This document shows, piece after piece, positions 28,387-37,918 of a DNA stretch of 64,000 nt (its first letter is position 1; the number at the start of each line of letters is the position of its first letter). This DNA comes from Acidovorax sp. SUPP3334 (lineage in GTDB: Bacteria > Pseudomonadota > Gammaproteobacteria > Burkholderiales > Burkholderiaceae_C), in assembly GCF_030159055.1 (NCBI RefSeq), contig NZ_BQXQ01000003.1:1-64000 (forward strand), in the 5' to 3' direction. The notes beneath the pieces are model-generated. The model made no database searches, had not been told where the DNA came from, and was given only the letters and a program-made list of their open reading frames with translations. The translations under genes and the position numbers were made by a program.

Positions 28387-29328
28387 ATGACGCCCTTCGG
28401 CAACCCCGTTCACACCGTCGTGTTCGCCGACATCGCAGGCAGCACCGCGCTGTTCGAAGCCGTTGGCAACGAGCGCGCGACCGCCGCCGTCACCCAGTTG
28501 ACCGACTGGATCGGCGAAACCGTCACCTCGCACGGTGGCCGGGTGGTCAAGACGCTGGGCGATGGCGTTCTGGGGGTGTTCGAAGACGGTGCGGCCGGGG
28601 TGGCCGCCATGGCCGCGATGATGCGCAGCCACCGCCAGCGGATGCACGCCTGGCCGCGCGAACTGCGCCTGGACCTGCGGGCGGGCCTGGCCAGCGGCGA
28701 GATCGTGCAGGTGGATGGCGACTGCTACGGAGACGCCGTGAACGTGGCGGCCCGCCTGTCCGAACGCGCCGGCCCGCGCGAGATCTGGGCGACTGAAGCC
28801 ACCGTCGAGCAAGCCGGTTCGGTGGACGGCACCGGGTTCGTGCGCCTGGGCGCCATGGACCTGCGCGGCCGGTCCGAGCCCATCGTGATGTACCAGGTCG
28901 AGTGGCGCGACGGCGAAGAGGGCGATTCGATCACCATGCAGGCGGCGCTGCCCAGCGCGGTGGTGCCGCTCGATTCGGGCAGCGCTTGCCTGGAGCTGTC
29001 CTGGGGCGGCGCGCACCGCGCCTTCTTGTCGGCGCAAGCGCCCGTGCACCTGGGCCGGGCCGCGCAGGCGCAGGTGCATGTGTCCGACCCGCGCGTTTCG
29101 CGCCTGCACGCCCGCATCGACTGGCGCAACGGCACCTTCGTGCTCACCGACCTCAGCAGCTTCGGCACCTGGGTGCACTTCGGGGGCGGCAGCACCGTCG
29201 TCAACCTGCGCCGCGATGCCTGCCTGCTGCACGGCACCGGGCTGATCGCGCTCGGGGTGCCGCTGGGCAAGGCCGGTGGGCCGACGGTGGGCTTTCGCGT
29301 ATCGGGCGGCATCGTGCTGCCGCATTGA
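28387..29328 (+). CDS. Class III adenylate/guanylate cyclase domain protein with C-terminal FHA domain
   Basis: The 313-residue soluble protein has a strong GGAGGTG ribosome site. Residues ~8-170 form a class III cyclase domain: metal-binding Asp15 (FADIAGST) and Asp59 (LGDGV), base-selecting Lys55 and Asp116, and transition-state Asn119 and Arg123 (NVAARL). These point to an active adenylate cyclase. Residues ~215-300 form an FHA phosphothreonine-binding domain, with VHLGRA, SDPRVSRLHARI and LSSFGTWV. No transmembrane or receiver domain is present, so the FHA may couple kinase signals to cAMP output. A Crp-type regulator lies 5 kb away, but a link is speculation. The gap before it (28168-28386) contains a GGCACC/GGTGCC hairpin and no gene. 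Confidence 0.88.
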   Translation: MTPFGNPVHTVVFADIAGSTALFEAVGNERATAAVTQLTDWIGETVTSHGGRVVKTLGDGVLGVFEDGAAGVAAMAAMMRSHRQRMHAWPRELRLDLRAGLASGEIVQVDGDCYGDAVNVAARLSERAGPREIWATEATVEQAGSVDGTGFVRLGAMDLRGRSEPIVMYQVEWRDGEEGDSITMQAALPSAVVPLDSGSACLELSWGGAHRAFLSAQAPVHLGRAAQAQVHVSDPRVSRLHARIDWRNGTFVLTDLSSFGTWVHFGGGSTVVNLRRDACLLHGTGLIALGVPLGKAGGPTVGFRVSGGIVLPH

Positions 29329-29416
29329 GACCGCGACCTTTTTTCGGCCGGTAGCCCCCAGTGCCCGCGGGCCGGCTGTTGCAGCTTGCGGCTTCATTCA
29401 GAAAGCGAGCGAACCC

Positions 29417-30433
29417 ATGCGACATGCCCCATTGATCGAACTCACCCGCAGTGGAATCCCGGAAAGCCTGCACGCGGGCTCGGTGGCCGTGACGGACCGG
29501 CACGGCCGGCTGCTGGCCCAGGTGGGCGACCCTTTTTCGCGGGTGTTCACCCGCTCGACCATCAAGGCCTTCCAGGCGCTGCCGCTGCTGCGCTCCGGCG
29601 GCGTGCAGGCCCTGGGCTGGGGCGAGCGCGAGTTGGCCCTGCTGTGCGCCAGCCACAACGGCGAGGCGCAGCATGTGGAGGTGGTGCAGGGCATGCTGGA
29701 CAGCGTGGGCCAGCCCCACACCGTTCTGCGCTGCGGCTGCCATGTGCCGATGTTCGCGGCCCTGGGGCTCGGCGCGCTGGCACCGGGTTTCGTGCCGGAC
29801 GAACGCCACCACAACTGCAGCGGCAAGCACACGGGATTCGTGGCCTATTGCGTGCAGCAGGGCCTGCCGTTCGCCGACTACACCGATCCCGCGCACCCAC
29901 TGCAGGCCCAGGTGCGAAACGAGGTGGCCAATGCCGTGGGGCTGTCGCCCGGCGACATGGCGATGGGCATCGACGGTTGCTCGGCCCCCAACTACGCCAT
30001 GCCGCTCGCCCACCTGGCGCGGGGCTATGCCCGGCTGGCCGGCGAGGCGCCGGACGATGGTGAGCTGGGGCAGCACCTGGCGCCGCTGGCCGATGCCATG
30101 GTGGCGTTCCCCGCGCTGGGCTCGGGCACCGGGCGGCACGATGCCGACTTCATGCGCATCGGCGGCGGCGACTGGGTGTCCAAGACCGGCGCCGATGGCG
30201 TCCAGGTGCTGGGCAGCCGCAGCCGCGCAGAGGCGTTCGCGCTCAAGGTCATGGATGGCAACATGACCGCGCAGGTCGCGGCCAGCGTCGAGGTGCTGGA
30301 CCAGCTCGGCTGGCTGAGCGCCGCGCAGCGCGAGGCATTGCAGCCCTGGCGATCCGCGCCGCTGCTGAGCGCACGCGGCGTGCCCGTGGGGGAACGCCGG
30401 GCCGTGTTCCGGCTGGAGCGCCCGGCGGTTTGA
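29417..30433 (+). CDS. Asparaginase of the PF06089 (thermolabile L-asparaginase II) family
   Basis: The product has 338 residues from the ATG at 29417. It is unrelated to the bacterial AnsA/AnsB type and resembles the Rhizobium etli-type enzyme family. Conserved blocks include RGxPES-like ELTRSGIPESLHAG, TRSTIKAFQALP, LLCASHNGEAQH, HHNCSGKHTGFVAYC and GIDGCSAPNYAMPL, with FPALGSGTGRHDADFM near 235. The product hydrolyses asparagine to aspartate and ammonia. No signal peptide is evident, so it acts in the cytoplasm. Transcribed alone or with the cyclase gene 88 bp upstream. A repeat element overlaps its 3' flank and the convergent transpeptidase gene. Confidence 0.85.
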   Translation: MRHAPLIELTRSGIPESLHAGSVAVTDRHGRLLAQVGDPFSRVFTRSTIKAFQALPLLRSGGVQALGWGERELALLCASHNGEAQHVEVVQGMLDSVGQPHTVLRCGCHVPMFAALGLGALAPGFVPDERHHNCSGKHTGFVAYCVQQGLPFADYTDPAHPLQAQVRNEVANAVGLSPGDMAMGIDGCSAPNYAMPLAHLARGYARLAGEAPDDGELGQHLAPLADAMVAFPALGSGTGRHDADFMRIGGGDWVSKTGADGVQVLGSRSRAEAFALKVMDGNMTAQVAASVEVLDQLGWLSAAQREALQPWRSAPLLSARGVPVGERRAVFRLERPAV

Positions 30434-30493
30434 GTCAAAAAGGCCTCTGGCGCTTTATCGATAAGCGCTGGCAGCTACGAAAACAGTAGCAAA
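30433..30493 (+). repeat. Dispersed palindromic repeat, copy 5 (type 1), forming the end of the transpeptidase gene
   Basis: TGAGTCAAAAAGGCCTC is followed by GATAAGCGCTGGCAGCTACG and AAAACAGTAGC. On the minus strand it encodes the last residues TVFVAASAYR and the TAA stop of the L,D-transpeptidase. On the plus strand it starts at the asparaginase stop. Confidence 0.72.
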
Positions 30494-31126
30494 CGGCCAG
30501 GTGTCGGGCAGGATGTAGGCCACGCCGGCCGACTGGCCGAACACCGGCGCGATGAGCCGGTCGTAGAACGCCGCGTCCACATTCACGCAGCCATAGGAGA
30601 TGCGCTTGTCCTCTGCGCTGCCGTGGGTCAGCCGTTCACGGCGGCGTTCGGCAGGGCTCACGCTGCGCAGGCGGTGCAGGGAGACGGCGGCGTCGTAATC
30701 GATCCAGACGATGTCGTCGCCCCGCAGGTTCAGGCCGGGCTCGGTCAGGAAGCGGCCGGCGGGCGTCGTGCGCTCTTGCGGCCGGATCTGCGACAGCGGC
30801 CTGTCGCCGATGCCCGGCACCGTGGCGTCCCCACGCGCCGAACCCAGCAGCACCGCCGCGCTGCCGCGCCATCGGCCGTCGGGCGCGAACACATGCATGC
30901 GCGCGTGCAGCTTGTCGATCACGGCGAACGGCAGCCCGCCGTTGTCCGCGGTGCCCTGCACCCAGCGCACCAGTTGCAAGGCATGCTCCGACGTGCCCTC
31001 GGGCGGCCAGGTGGCGGCGCCCGCAGCCCAGGCGCCGGGGCAGGGCAGCAGGACCAGTGCAGCGGCGGCGGCGATGACCGCACGGCGGTGGTGGGCGGTG
31101 TTCGGATGGGCTGGCGTGGCGGTCAT
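30455..31126 (-). CDS. L,D-transpeptidase-family periplasmic protein
   Basis: A protein of 223 residues with a signal peptide (RRAVIAAAAALVLLPCPGAWAA). The YkuD-type domain carries the catalytic cysteine in KRISYGCVNVDAAFY near 190. The preceding blocks are FAVIDKLHARMHVFAPDG, ERTTPAGRFLTEPG and IVWIDYDAAVSLHRL. Such enzymes form 3-3 murein cross-links or attach proteins to murein. The conserved motif is usually HG..S.GC.R/N; here a THGSAEDKRISYGCVN version is present, so activity is plausible. The last ten residues and stop codon are supplied by a palindromic repeat, suggesting the original C-terminus was replaced. It is divergent from the next unknown gene. Confidence 0.82.
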   Translation of the reverse strand: MTATPAHPNTAHHRRAVIAAAAALVLLPCPGAWAAGAATWPPEGTSEHALQLVRWVQGTADNGGLPFAVIDKLHARMHVFAPDGRWRGSAAVLLGSARGDATVPGIGDRPLSQIRPQERTTPAGRFLTEPGLNLRGDDIVWIDYDAAVSLHRLRSVSPAERRRERLTHGSAEDKRISYGCVNVDAAFYDRLIAPVFGQSAGVAYILPDTWPFATVFVAASAYR

Positions 31127-31293
31127 GCGGGTGAAGGCGGCGGAAGCGGCTGAGGTGTCTGGAGCGGCGGGCGTGGCGTGCGTGGCATTGCCGAGGGGTG
31201 GAAAGTGCGGTGCATGCCAGCCCTTGCGGGCATCACCTGCGGGTTTGGGCGAATAATGGACGCTTCTTTTTCGTTCCCCCGGATTTTCACGCC

Positions 31294-32019
31294 ATGTTCG
31301 AGCGCTTTCGCAAAGCCTTCGCCCTGGGCATTCGCCCCGACGATCCTCCGCGCCCCGTCTCGCTGGAAGAGACGGAGCAGTGGGCGGCCGCGCAAGGCCT
31401 GGCTTTCTCCCGCACCGCGGAGCCCGGCGGCTTTCTGCTGCTGGGCCAGTACGAAGGCCACACCTGGCGGCTGGAGTGCGGCGCGCCCCAGCGCCACTAC
31501 CTGCGGGGCACCGAACTGCGTGCCCGCATCGACGTCGGCGTGCGGCCCGACCTGGCGCTGATGCTCGTGTCCCGCCCGCTCAAGGAAGCGCTGGAGGGCG
31601 AGGCCTACGGTGCCTTCACCGACACGCTGCAAACCTCCCTCACCGGCGATCTGCCGGAAGAAGTGCGCTGGCTGGCCGTGTTCGAGGAAATGGCCTGGCC
31701 CGGCGTGCCGCTCGCTTTCTGGCAGCACTTCGCCGTGGTGGGCGAGGGCGGTGGCCATGCCAAGCGCTGGGTTCAGGAAACGATGATTTCGCATCTGCTG
31801 GAAATGCTGCTGCCCAGCCAGGGCGAGCCCGAAGCCTCGGGCGTGCGCCCGCCCAAAGCCCCGCCGCTGATGCTCATGGTGGCGCGCGGCAAGGTATCGC
31901 TGCGCATGCAGTACCCGGGCGATCACCTGCACGCGCTGGCGGATGCGGTGATGCTGCTGCATGAAGCAGCCCGCAGCGCCATGCAGCATCTGCCGCACGG
32001 TGCTGCCGACGAGGGCTGA
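31294..32019 (+). CDS. Hypothetical protein, conserved-looking, 241 residues
   Basis: I do not recognise a family. From the ATG at 31294 the product begins MFERFRKAFALGIRPDD and is soluble: no signal peptide or membrane segment is present. The sequence is evenly mixed with many Trp/Leu/Arg residues (LEETEQWAAAQGLAF, FLLLGQYEGHTWRLECG, DLALMLVSRPLKEALEG, WLAVFEEMAWPGVPLAF) and looks like an ordinary folded alpha/beta protein. Codon use and GC3 agree with a real gene. It faces away from the transpeptidase and converges with the acyl-CoA dehydrogenase 64 bp on. Context gives no role. Confidence 0.75.
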   Translation: MFERFRKAFALGIRPDDPPRPVSLEETEQWAAAQGLAFSRTAEPGGFLLLGQYEGHTWRLECGAPQRHYLRGTELRARIDVGVRPDLALMLVSRPLKEALEGEAYGAFTDTLQTSLTGDLPEEVRWLAVFEEMAWPGVPLAFWQHFAVVGEGGGHAKRWVQETMISHLLEMLLPSQGEPEASGVRPPKAPPLMLMVARGKVSLRMQYPGDHLHALADAVMLLHEAARSAMQHLPHGAADEG

Positions 32020-32083
32020 GCACCGCCACTTGAGGCAGCGCGGCACCTTTTTGTGAATGGATGGGCGGCCTTACCTTGCAACC

Positions 32084-33358
<1,275 letters not shown>

Positions 33359-33418
33359 CGGGGTTCTCCGTTTGAAAGGCTGGGGCTGGCAGGCGCGGCA
33401 GCGGCGCCCGCCATGGGG

Positions 33419-34504
33419 TCACATGCGCTGGGCGAATCCCCAGGCCATCTGGGCCAGGGGCCGCGCCCCTTCGCCCGAAGTGCGGGCCTGGGCGCTGGAG
33501 GCGGTGCCGGCTTCGACCCGCTTGGCGATGCCTTGCAGGATCGAGGCGAGCCGGAACAGGTTGTAGGCCAGGTAGAAGTTCCAGTCGGCGCGCAGCGCCT
33601 CGGGCGTGGTGAAGCCGGTGCGTTCGCAGTAGCGGCGGATGTACTCGGCTTCGTCCGGAATGCCCAGCGCGGCGATGTCCAGCCCGGCGATGCCGCGGAA
33701 CATGCCCGGCGGGATGTGCCAGGCCATGCAGTGGTAGCTGAAATCGGCCAGCGGGTGGCCCAGGGTGGACAGCTCCCAGTCCAGCACCGCGATCACGCGG
33801 TTCTCGGTGGGGTGGAACATCAGGTTGTCGAGCCGGAAGTCGCCATGCACGATGGACACGCGGTTCTCGTCGCGCGCGCTGGCCGGAATGTGCGCCGGCA
33901 GCCATTCCATGAGCCGGTCCATCTCTTCGATGGGCTGGGTGATGGAGGCGGCGTATTGCTTGCTCCAGCGGCCGATCTGTCGGTCGAAGTAGTTGCCCGG
34001 CTTGCCGTAGCTGGCCAGCCCCCGCTCGGCGAAGCGCACGCTGTGCAGCGCCGAGATCACGCGGTTCATCTCGTCGTAGATGGCGCCGCGCTCGGCCGGC
34101 TGCAGGCCGGGCAGCGACTGGTCCCACAGCACGCGGCCTTCCATGAACTCCATCACATAGAAGGCGCGGCCGATCACCGATTCGTCCTCGCACAGCACAT
34201 GCATCTGCGGCACGGGCACGTCGGTGCCTGCCAGCCCGCTCATCACGGCGAATTCGCGCTCGATCGCATGGGCCGATGGCAGCAGCTTGGCGACCGGCCC
34301 GGGCTTGGCGCGCATCACGTAGCTGCGCTGGGGCGTGACGAGCTTGTAGGTCGGATTGGACTGGCCGCCCTTGAACATCTCCACCGTCAGCGGACCTTGA
34401 AAGCCTTCCAGGTGCCGGCCCAGCCAGTCGCTCAGGGCCTGGGTGTCGAACGCGTGCTGCTCGGAGACGGGCCGGGTGCCGATGAAGTGGTCGTAGTTGC
34501 TCAT
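33419..34504 (-). CDS. APH-family phosphotransferase (ACAD10/11 N-terminal / LvaA-like kinase)
   Basis: The product has 361 residues. The kinase fold shows the catalytic loop VHGDFRLDNLMFH (Asp in HGD, Asn in LDN) and the metal-binding AVLDWELSTLGHPLADF. The N-lobe lysine region is YKLVTPQRSYVMRAKP. The N-terminal half carries ...FKGGQSNPTYKL, characteristic of the group next to or fused with acyl-CoA dehydrogenases, not antibiotic kinases. By analogy with levulinate catabolism in Pseudomonas putida (LvaA) it probably phosphorylates a 4-hydroxyacyl-CoA. It is the second-last gene of a minus-strand set with a Crp-type regulator 31 bp upstream and the dehydrogenase downstream. Drug resistance is unlikely. 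Confidence 0.85.
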   Translation of the reverse strand: MSNYDHFIGTRPVSEQHAFDTQALSDWLGRHLEGFQGPLTVEMFKGGQSNPTYKLVTPQRSYVMRAKPGPVAKLLPSAHAIEREFAVMSGLAGTDVPVPQMHVLCEDESVIGRAFYVMEFMEGRVLWDQSLPGLQPAERGAIYDEMNRVISALHSVRFAERGLASYGKPGNYFDRQIGRWSKQYAASITQPIEEMDRLMEWLPAHIPASARDENRVSIVHGDFRLDNLMFHPTENRVIAVLDWELSTLGHPLADFSYHCMAWHIPPGMFRGIAGLDIAALGIPDEAEYIRRYCERTGFTTPEALRADWNFYLAYNLFRLASILQGIAKRVEAGTASSAQARTSGEGARPLAQMAWGFAQRM

Positions 34505-34535
34505 GGAGTGCGAAGGCTGGAGTGTGGGGCGGCGG

Positions 34536-35255
34536 TCAGTTGTCGGTTTCTGCGATGCGCATCAGGGCTTCGCGGTCACGCACCACGAGGCCGCCGGGTT
34601 CGATGCGGATGGCGTCCTCGCGCTCCATCGATTTCAGTTCCTGGTTCACGCGCTGGCGCGATGCGCCCAGCAACTGCGCCAGTTCTTCCTGCGCCAGTTG
34701 CAGGCCGATGCGCATCTCGCGCCCGTCCGACAAGCTGGGAATGCCGTAGCTGCGCACCAGGTGCAGCAACTGCTTGGCCAGCCGCGCGCGCAGCGGCAGG
34801 GTGTTGAGGTCTTCCACCAGGCCGTAGAGCTGGCGGATGCGCCGTGCATGCAGCCGCAGCATGGCTTCGTAGAACTCCACGTGCGCGTTCAGGATCTTGC
34901 GGAAGTCGGCCTTGGCCACGCACAGGATGGTCGTGTCGCCGTGCGCATAGGCATCGTGCGTGCGGCGGTCCCCGTCGAAGATCGCCACGTCGCCGAACCA
35001 GATGCCGGGCTCCACATACGTGAGCGTGATCTGCTTGCCCGAGATCGACGTGGAGCTCACCCGCACCGCACCGCGCGCGCAGGCGATCCACTCCTCGGGC
35101 GGGTCGCCGCGGGCGGCGATCAGGCCGCCGTCCTTGAAACGTTTGACGTACGCGCATCGGAGAATGTCGTGCCGCAGAGAGGGGGACAGGGAAGAGAACC
35201 AGCGACCGGTGTTGATCGCTTCACGTTCTTCGATGGTAAGAATGGGGTCGTCCAT
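34536..35255 (-). CDS. Crp/Fnr-family transcriptional regulator
   Basis: The protein has 239 residues. An N-terminal cyclic-nucleotide-binding fold (residues ~35-150) includes GGLIAARGDPPEEW and ARGAVRVSSTSISGKQITL. A C-terminal winged helix-turn-helix reads QEELAQLLGASRQRVNQELKSM. No Fnr-type cysteine cluster is present. It is transcribed towards the kinase gene 31 bp away and probably autoregulates and controls the kinase/dehydrogenase pair. Whether it binds cAMP is open: the canonical Crp ligand loop (RGE..R.S) is only partly preserved (RGAVRVSSTS). The product is cytoplasmic. Confidence 0.88.
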   Translation of the reverse strand: MDDPILTIEEREAINTGRWFSSLSPSLRHDILRCAYVKRFKDGGLIAARGDPPEEWIACARGAVRVSSTSISGKQITLTYVEPGIWFGDVAIFDGDRRTHDAYAHGDTTILCVAKADFRKILNAHVEFYEAMLRLHARRIRQLYGLVEDLNTLPLRARLAKQLLHLVRSYGIPSLSDGREMRIGLQLAQEELAQLLGASRQRVNQELKSMEREDAIRIEPGGLVVRDREALMRIAETDN

Positions 35256-35448
35256 GGTCTGTCTTTTGGGTGACTGGTAGCACTTTCATTGTCGCGCGGG
35301 GGACCGGCGCCACCGCCTCTCGTTGTCCCGAGGCTGTCGCCTGTGTGTCTGGCGAACGCGCGCAGCTGCGCAGCGCCTGCCGCCGTGACGGGCATTCGCT
35401 GAAAGCGCAAGGGAAATATGCCCCGCGCCGCTGTTTTCTATGTCTTTT

Positions 35449-35470
35449 TTGCTATCTTATTGATAGCGGG
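35449..35470 (-). repeat. Palindrome related to the dispersed repeat (copy 6, degenerate), at the end of the enoyl-CoA hydratase gene
   Basis: GCTATC TTATT GATAGC (35451-35467) forms a 6-bp hairpin. Its minus-strand reading CCGCTATCAATAAGATAGC is close to the stem of the tRNA-Asn terminator (5770-5800). It encodes the final Arg-Tyr-Gln and stop of the hydratase. The AGCGC module is missing. Confidence 0.45.
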
Positions 35471-36236
35471 CGTCGCGCTTTTCCAGAAACGCGGAGATGC
35501 CTTCGCCGGCATTGGGGTGCTGCAGGTTGCGCACGAAGTGCTGGCGCTCCTGGGCCAGTTGGGCGGTGAGCGTGTTCTGCGGGGCGTCGCCGATCAGCTC
35601 CTTCATGCTCGCCAGCGCATTGGGTGCGCGGCCGTTCAGTGTGCCGGCCAACTCCAGTGCGCAGGCCAGTGCCGAGCCGGCCTGCGAAAGCCGGTTGACC
35701 ACGCCCAGCGCGTGCAGCCGTTCGGCCTCCACCTTGCCGCCGCCCATCAGCATCTCGCTGGCCAATTGGCGCGGCAGGGCGTGGGCAAGGCTCCAGCTCG
35801 CGCCGCCGTCGGGCGACAGGCCGATGTTGCTGTATGCCGTGGTGAAGGTCGCATTGCGCGCGGCCACGATCAGGTCGCACGCCAGCGCGAGCGAAAAGCC
35901 TGCGCCCGCCGCGGCGCCCTCGACCGCCGCGATCACAGGCTTCGGGTAGGCGCGGATGGTTTCGATCCAGTGGTGCAGCGCCTCCACGCCCTGCGCCTGC
36001 GCTTCGGCGTTTTCCTGGCGCCGTGCCAACAGCCGCTGCAGATTGCCGCCTGCGCAGAACGTGCCGTCGGCGCCGGTGATCACCACGCTGCGCACGTCCG
36101 TGCCGCGTTCGGTGCCGTTCAGTGCTTCGATGCCCGCCGCGTAGATGGCCGGATCGAGCGCGTTGCGCATCTCCGGGTGGCGAATGGTCAGCACGAGGGT
36201 CTGGCCGTGGGTGGTGCTCTGAAGCTGTGCGGGCAT
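35457..36236 (-). CDS. Enoyl-CoA hydratase/isomerase
   Basis: A crotonase-fold protein of 259 residues that hydrates trans-2-enoyl-CoA or isomerises double bonds. The oxyanion-hole segments are GADGTFCAGGNLQRLL (~60-75) and AVEGAAAGAGFSLALACDL (~105-123). ATFTTAYSNIGLSPDGGASW follows. The first catalytic Glu of classic hydratases falls at EGAAAGAG and the second position is occupied by Asp in PDGGASW, as in several isomerase-type members. It lies 85 bp downstream of the 3-hydroxyacyl-CoA dehydrogenase on the same strand, so both belong to one beta-oxidation block. A palindrome supplies its stop codon. Confidence 0.88.
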   Translation of the reverse strand: MPAQLQSTTHGQTLVLTIRHPEMRNALDPAIYAAGIEALNGTERGTDVRSVVITGADGTFCAGGNLQRLLARRQENAEAQAQGVEALHHWIETIRAYPKPVIAAVEGAAAGAGFSLALACDLIVAARNATFTTAYSNIGLSPDGGASWSLAHALPRQLASEMLMGGGKVEAERLHALGVVNRLSQAGSALACALELAGTLNGRAPNALASMKELIGDAPQNTLTAQLAQERQHFVRNLQHPNAGEGISAFLEKRDARYQ

Positions 36237-36268
36237 GGGCGCCTAAGGTGATGGAACGACGAAAGAAG

Positions 36269-36288
36269 GGCCGGACACCTGTCCGGCC
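36269..36288 (-). other. Hairpin between the two beta-oxidation genes
   Basis: GGCCGGACA / TGTCCGGCC with a CC loop makes a perfect 9-bp stem in the 85-bp gap. On the minus strand it is followed by CTTCTTTC, not a proper T run, so it may be an mRNA-stabilising or partial terminator structure. Confidence 0.45.
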
Positions 36289-36321
36289 TGTGAAGGGGAC
36301 TGCGTGCGGACTGTGGCGCTT

Positions 36322-37845
36322 TTACTCTTCTTCGTGCAGCAGGCTGAGCCCGATCGCACCGCGCCGGCGCAGCCAGGGGCTGGGGCGGTAACGCGTGTCG
36401 CCGTACACCGTCTGCATGTTGAACAGCACTTCCAGGATGTTGGTCGGTCCCCAGCGGTTGCCCATGGCCAAAGGCCCGAGCGGATACCCCAGGCCCAGCG
36501 TGACCGCCGTTTCCAGGTCGGCAGGGCTGCAGATGCCTTGCTGGCAGATGTCGCTCGCGATGTTCACGATGGTGGCCACCACGCGCTGCGTGACGAAGCC
36601 GCCGCTGTCGCGGATCACGCTCACCGGCTTGCCGTCGCGTGCGAAGAGCGCGTGGGCCGCATTGCGGATGTCCACGCGCGTTGCGGGGTTGGTGGCCAGC
36701 ACGCGGCGGCGCGTGGCCGTGTCTTCCACCAGCACGTCGATGCCGATCGTGCGTGCGGGGTCGAGCCGCTCCACCACGGCCACTGTGGTGATGTCGAAGC
36801 CCAGGGGCGCTACCAGCGTGATGGCGGTGGGCGAGGGCGACGTGCCGGTTTCGACCTGCGCGCCCAGGTCCTTGAGCAACTGGTACAGCTCGGCCCGGCG
36901 CGCGGCGCGGGGCGACACCCAGACCGGCGGCACCGTGTCCACGACCGGCACGGGTGGCTCGGCCGGCACCTGCGCGGCGCCGTCGGCGTAGCGGTAGAAG
37001 CCCTCGCCCGTTTTCCTGCCGAGCATGCCACCGGCCAGGCGCTGGGCGGTGATCACGCTGGGGCGGTAGCGAGGCTCTTCGAAATACTGGTGGTAGATCG
37101 ACTCCATGACCGGATGCGACACGTCCAGCGCCGTCAGGTCCATCAGCTCGAAAGGCCCCAGCTTGAACCCGACCTGATCGCGCAGGATGCGGTCCACCGT
37201 GGCGAAATCGGTAATGCCTTCGTTCACGATGCGCAGGGCCTCGGTGCCGAAGCCGCGGCCCGCATGGTTGACGATGAAGCCCGGCGTGTCCTGCGCCCGC
37301 ACGGGCGTGTGGCCCATGCAGCGGGCATGGGCCGCCAGCCGCTCGCACACGGCAGGGTCGGTGCGCAGGCCGGCGATCACCTCCACCACCTTCATCAACG
37401 GCACGGGATTGAAGAAATGAAAACCCGCCAATCGCTGGGGGTGTTTGAGCGCCGCTCCAATGGCCGTCACCGAAAGTGACGAGGTGTTGCTTGCAAGCAC
37501 TGTTTCTGTGGCGACAATGCGTTCCATCTGCGCAAAAAGCGACTGCTTGGCGTCGAGGCGCTCCACAATGGCCTCCACGATCAGGTCGCATGGCGCCAGA
37601 TCTTCGAGGGAGGACACCGCCGTTACCCGTGATTGCCACTCGGAGGCCTGGCTTTCGGACACGCGGCCCTTGCCTACAAGGCGCAGCAATTGCTGCTTGA
37701 TATGGTGAATCGCTTCGCCCGCAGAATCGGGACGCGCGTCAAATAGAAGAACATTGCTGCCGGCCTGTACCGCCATCTGGGCAATGCCATGGCCCATGGC
37801 ACCTGTGCCTACGATGCCCACGGTTGAGAAGGGGTTGCTGATCAT
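36322..37845 (-). CDS. 3-hydroxyacyl-CoA dehydrogenase (PaaH/PaaC-like, two C-terminal domains)
   Basis: An NAD-dependent enzyme of ~507 residues, longer than the 280-residue minimal form because it has two 3HCDH C-terminal domains. The Rossmann motif is GIVGTGAMGHGIAQM near the start. The catalytic region includes NTSSLSVTAIGAAL and the His-containing FHFFNPVPLMKVVEV, with TPGFIVNHAGRGFGTEALR after it. The second C-terminal domain (~400-507) contains DSGGFVTQRVVATIVNIA. It oxidises 3-hydroxyacyl-CoA in fatty-acid or phenylacetate breakdown. No other paa genes lie here, so the fatty-acid route with the neighbouring hydratase is preferred. ATG 37845 is used; ATG 37854 adds three residues. Confidence 0.9.
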   Translation of the reverse strand: MISNPFSTVGIVGTGAMGHGIAQMAVQAGSNVLLFDARPDSAGEAIHHIKQQLLRLVGKGRVSESQASEWQSRVTAVSSLEDLAPCDLIVEAIVERLDAKQSLFAQMERIVATETVLASNTSSLSVTAIGAALKHPQRLAGFHFFNPVPLMKVVEVIAGLRTDPAVCERLAAHARCMGHTPVRAQDTPGFIVNHAGRGFGTEALRIVNEGITDFATVDRILRDQVGFKLGPFELMDLTALDVSHPVMESIYHQYFEEPRYRPSVITAQRLAGGMLGRKTGEGFYRYADGAAQVPAEPPVPVVDTVPPVWVSPRAARRAELYQLLKDLGAQVETGTSPSPTAITLVAPLGFDITTVAVVERLDPARTIGIDVLVEDTATRRRVLATNPATRVDIRNAAHALFARDGKPVSVIRDSGGFVTQRVVATIVNIASDICQQGICSPADLETAVTLGLGYPLGPLAMGNRWGPTNILEVLFNMQTVYGDTRYRPSPWLRRRGAIGLSLLHEEE

Positions 37846-37918
37846 GGGGCGCATTATGGCGGCGGCTTATTGGGGAGTACTTATGTGCCAGAATGGGCCG
37901 AACAAAAAAGAAACTGTT

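Noticed and set aside
33419-34504. Aminoglycoside resistance kinase
   Set aside because: The protein belongs to the acyl-CoA-dehydrogenase-linked APH group and lies in a fatty-acid cluster, so a drug-resistance role is not supported.
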